Assembly: GCF_900129875.1 (NCBI RefSeq)
Contig: NZ_FQXC01000003.1
Span: forward strand, 124,001 to 188,000
Reading direction: 5' to 3'
Length of the DNA: 64,000 nucleotides
Source: Marivita hallyeonensis
Lineage (GTDB): Bacteria > Pseudomonadota > Alphaproteobacteria > Rhodobacterales > Rhodobacteraceae
In this document: piece by piece, positions 62,845-64,000 of the stretch
Position numbering within the stretch: the stretch's first letter is position 1
Layout: each line of letters starts with the position of its first letter
Position numbers and translations under genes: made by a program
The notes under the pieces: generated by a model
Told to the model about the DNA's origin: nothing
Database searches by the model: none
What the model saw: only the letters and a program-made list of their open reading frames with translations

Positions 62845-63328
62845 GCTCTTCTAGAAGGGCTTCACCACCGGACACTTCGCAGACGCCCGGGCTTTCTTCG
62901 ACATGCAGCGCCGTAACCTTCCCATCATCGACAATCATCGCATAGCGCTTCGACCGTCCCATCAAACCTGCCGGTGGGGCATCAAAGTCCATACCCATCG
63001 CTTTGGTGAACGTGCTTTGCGCGTCTCCCAGCATGGTGATCCCGGCCGCCGTGGCACCCGTCGACTCGCCCCAGGCCTGCAGGACAAACGGATCGTTCAC
63101 CGCCACACAGATGATTTCGTCGATGCCTTTTGCCTCGAACTGGTCCTTCGTCCGAATGAAACTTGGCACATGGGCCGAGTGGCATGTCGGGGTGAACGCG
63201 CCTGGAACCGCAAACACGACCAGTTTCTTGCCTTTGGCGTGGTCGGCCAATGACACCGTTTCGGGGCCATCGCTGCCCATTTTCACCAGATCCGCTTGCG
63301 GCAGTTTATCGCCGAGTGCAATCGTCAT
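62840..63328 (-). CDS. Peroxiredoxin, Prx5 (AhpE/type II) type
   Basis: The enzyme reduces hydrogen peroxide and organic peroxides with thiols. The 162-residue product has the peroxidatic Cys49 in VPGAFTPTCHSAHVP and the Prx5-type segment DEIICVAVNDPFVLQAWGES. A further cysteine is in ESPGVCEVSGGE near the C terminus and could be resolving. It is divergent from the reductase gene at 63423, with 94 bases between the starts. Confidence 0.93.
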   Translation of the reverse strand: MTIALGDKLPQADLVKMGSDGPETVSLADHAKGKKLVVFAVPGAFTPTCHSAHVPSFIRTKDQFEAKGIDEIICVAVNDPFVLQAWGESTGATAAGITMLGDAQSTFTKAMGMDFDAPPAGLMGRSKRYAMIVDDGKVTALHVEESPGVCEVSGGEALLEEL

Positions 63329-63422
63329 GTTGTGTCCCTCGCTCTAGAATTGCATTTCCGATGTCCTGCCATATAGGGTCGCGCCGAACCAGACCAATGG
63401 CAGTTCGGAAAAAGGGGCACAG

Positions 63423-64000
63423 ATGGGCCATCTCATTGTTGTCGGGGCCGGACAGGCCGGCGCGTCTTGCGTCGCTCGCTTGCGTGCGAAAGGTTTCGAC
63501 GGTGACATCACCCTGATCGGTGAAGAGCCTGTGCCGCCTTATCAGCGCCCCCCCCTGTCGAAAGCGTATCTTCTGGGAGACATGGACCGCGAGCGGCTCT
63601 ACCTGCGGCCGCGCGAGTTCTATGCAGACCAGAACATCGTTCTCCGTCTTGGCAAACCTGTCACGAAGATCGACCCACAGGCGCAAACCGTACAGGTCGG
63701 GGAAGAGGTTCTGCAATATGATGAACTTGTCCTCACGACCGGATCCAGACCGCGCAGGCTGCCCGCCGCGATCGGGGGTGATCTTGACGGGGTGATGGTC
63801 GTCCGTGCGATTGCAGATGTGGACGCGATGGCGCCCTGGTTTATCGAAGGTGCGAGGCTTCTGATCGTTGGCGGCGGATATATCGGGCTGGAAGCGGCGG
63901 CCGTCGCAGCCAAGCTTGGACTGCGCGTCACGTTGGTTGAAATGGCCGACCGCATCCTGCAACGGGTTGCGTCGCCGGAAACGTCCGATTTCTTCCGCGA
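63423..64000 (+). CDS. FAD-dependent ferredoxin/rubredoxin reductase, N-terminal part
   Basis: The frame starts at ATG 63423 and runs off the right edge after 192 codons. It shows the FAD-binding dinucleotide motif VVGAGQAGASCVARL, the segment PPYQRPPLSKAYLLGD, LTTGSRPRRLP and the NAD-binding motif LLIVGGGYIGLEAAAVA. That matches the ferredoxin-NAD reductase family, which includes rubredoxin and putidaredoxin reductases. Closeness to the alkane monooxygenase makes a role in its electron supply plausible. The partner protein is not visible. Confidence 0.88.
   Translation, partial: MGHLIVVGAGQAGASCVARLRAKGFDGDITLIGEEPVPPYQRPPLSKAYLLGDMDRERLYLRPREFYADQNIVLRLGKPVTKIDPQAQTVQVGEEVLQYDELVLTTGSRPRRLPAAIGGDLDGVMVVRAIADVDAMAPWFIEGARLLIVGGGYIGLEAAAVAAKLGLRVTLVEMADRILQRVASPETSDFFR

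Noticed and set aside
1-64000. tRNA, rRNA, CRISPR, insertion sequence or prophage
   Set aside because: I looked for typical tRNA arms, repeat-spacer arrays, transposase and phage proteins and saw none; a dedicated tRNA scan was not possible.

Overview
The window looks like chromosomal DNA from an alphaproteobacterium of the Rhodobacteraceae (Roseobacter group). This is an inference from family resemblance: GC-rich coding DNA, a rimP-nusA-ylxR-infB operon whose second small gene is a YlxR/L7Ae-like fusion, DciA/DUF721, GT14 glycosyltransferases with a long C-terminal extension, and a PstS-like/OmpA fusion protein. There are about 60 protein genes. I saw no rRNA, tRNA, CRISPR array, insertion sequence or prophage.

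Layout. 1-167: the 3' end of a metal ABC permease (ZnuB type). 365-5943: the rimP-nusA-ylxR-infB translation/transcription operon with an attenuator-like leader and a strong terminator. 5963-8679 (minus): a 44-residue small protein, then the ppiC-argJ-mutT operon. 8855-14217 (plus): secA, a membrane-anchored protein of unknown function, and a phosphate-binding-protein/OmpA fusion. 14238-18232 (minus): dnaK-dnaJ and radC, with a heat-shock-type promoter before dnaK. 18444-19043: alkB (DNA repair).

19044-29445 is the most striking region. A polysaccharide-type ABC-2 permease lies on the minus strand. Opposite it runs a gene train: cysQ (PAP phosphatase), GT2, galU, galE, GT4, a second GT2-like enzyme, a GT14 enzyme and a two-domain sulfotransferase. 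Together these suggest synthesis, PAPS-dependent sulfation and perhaps export of a surface glycan, with the PAP by-product removed by the first gene. A second GT14 gene with a sulfotransferase beside it lies at 45915-48452.

29457-33212 (minus): rnd-lptC-lptA-lptB for LPS transport, then raiA-ptsN. 33213-34121: a 909-base gene-poor region with a promoter, direct repeats and an inverted repeat, leading into an ExoY-like sugar transferase. 34812-45903: mostly housekeeping and repair genes (FMN reductase, OmpA lipoprotein, Ada-like methyltransferase, nth-ridA-adenosine kinase, YdeI family, polA, small membrane and zinc-finger proteins, an ABC ATPase, a HIT protein). 49430-56122: a translationally coupled moxR-DUF58-DUF4159-GATase-like operon. 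56119-58880: two tandem RTX/DUF4214 proteins, probably secreted by a type I system. 59083-64000: dsbA, dciA, mutY, an alkane 1-monooxygenase, a peroxiredoxin, and the first part of a ferredoxin/rubredoxin reductase that runs off the end.
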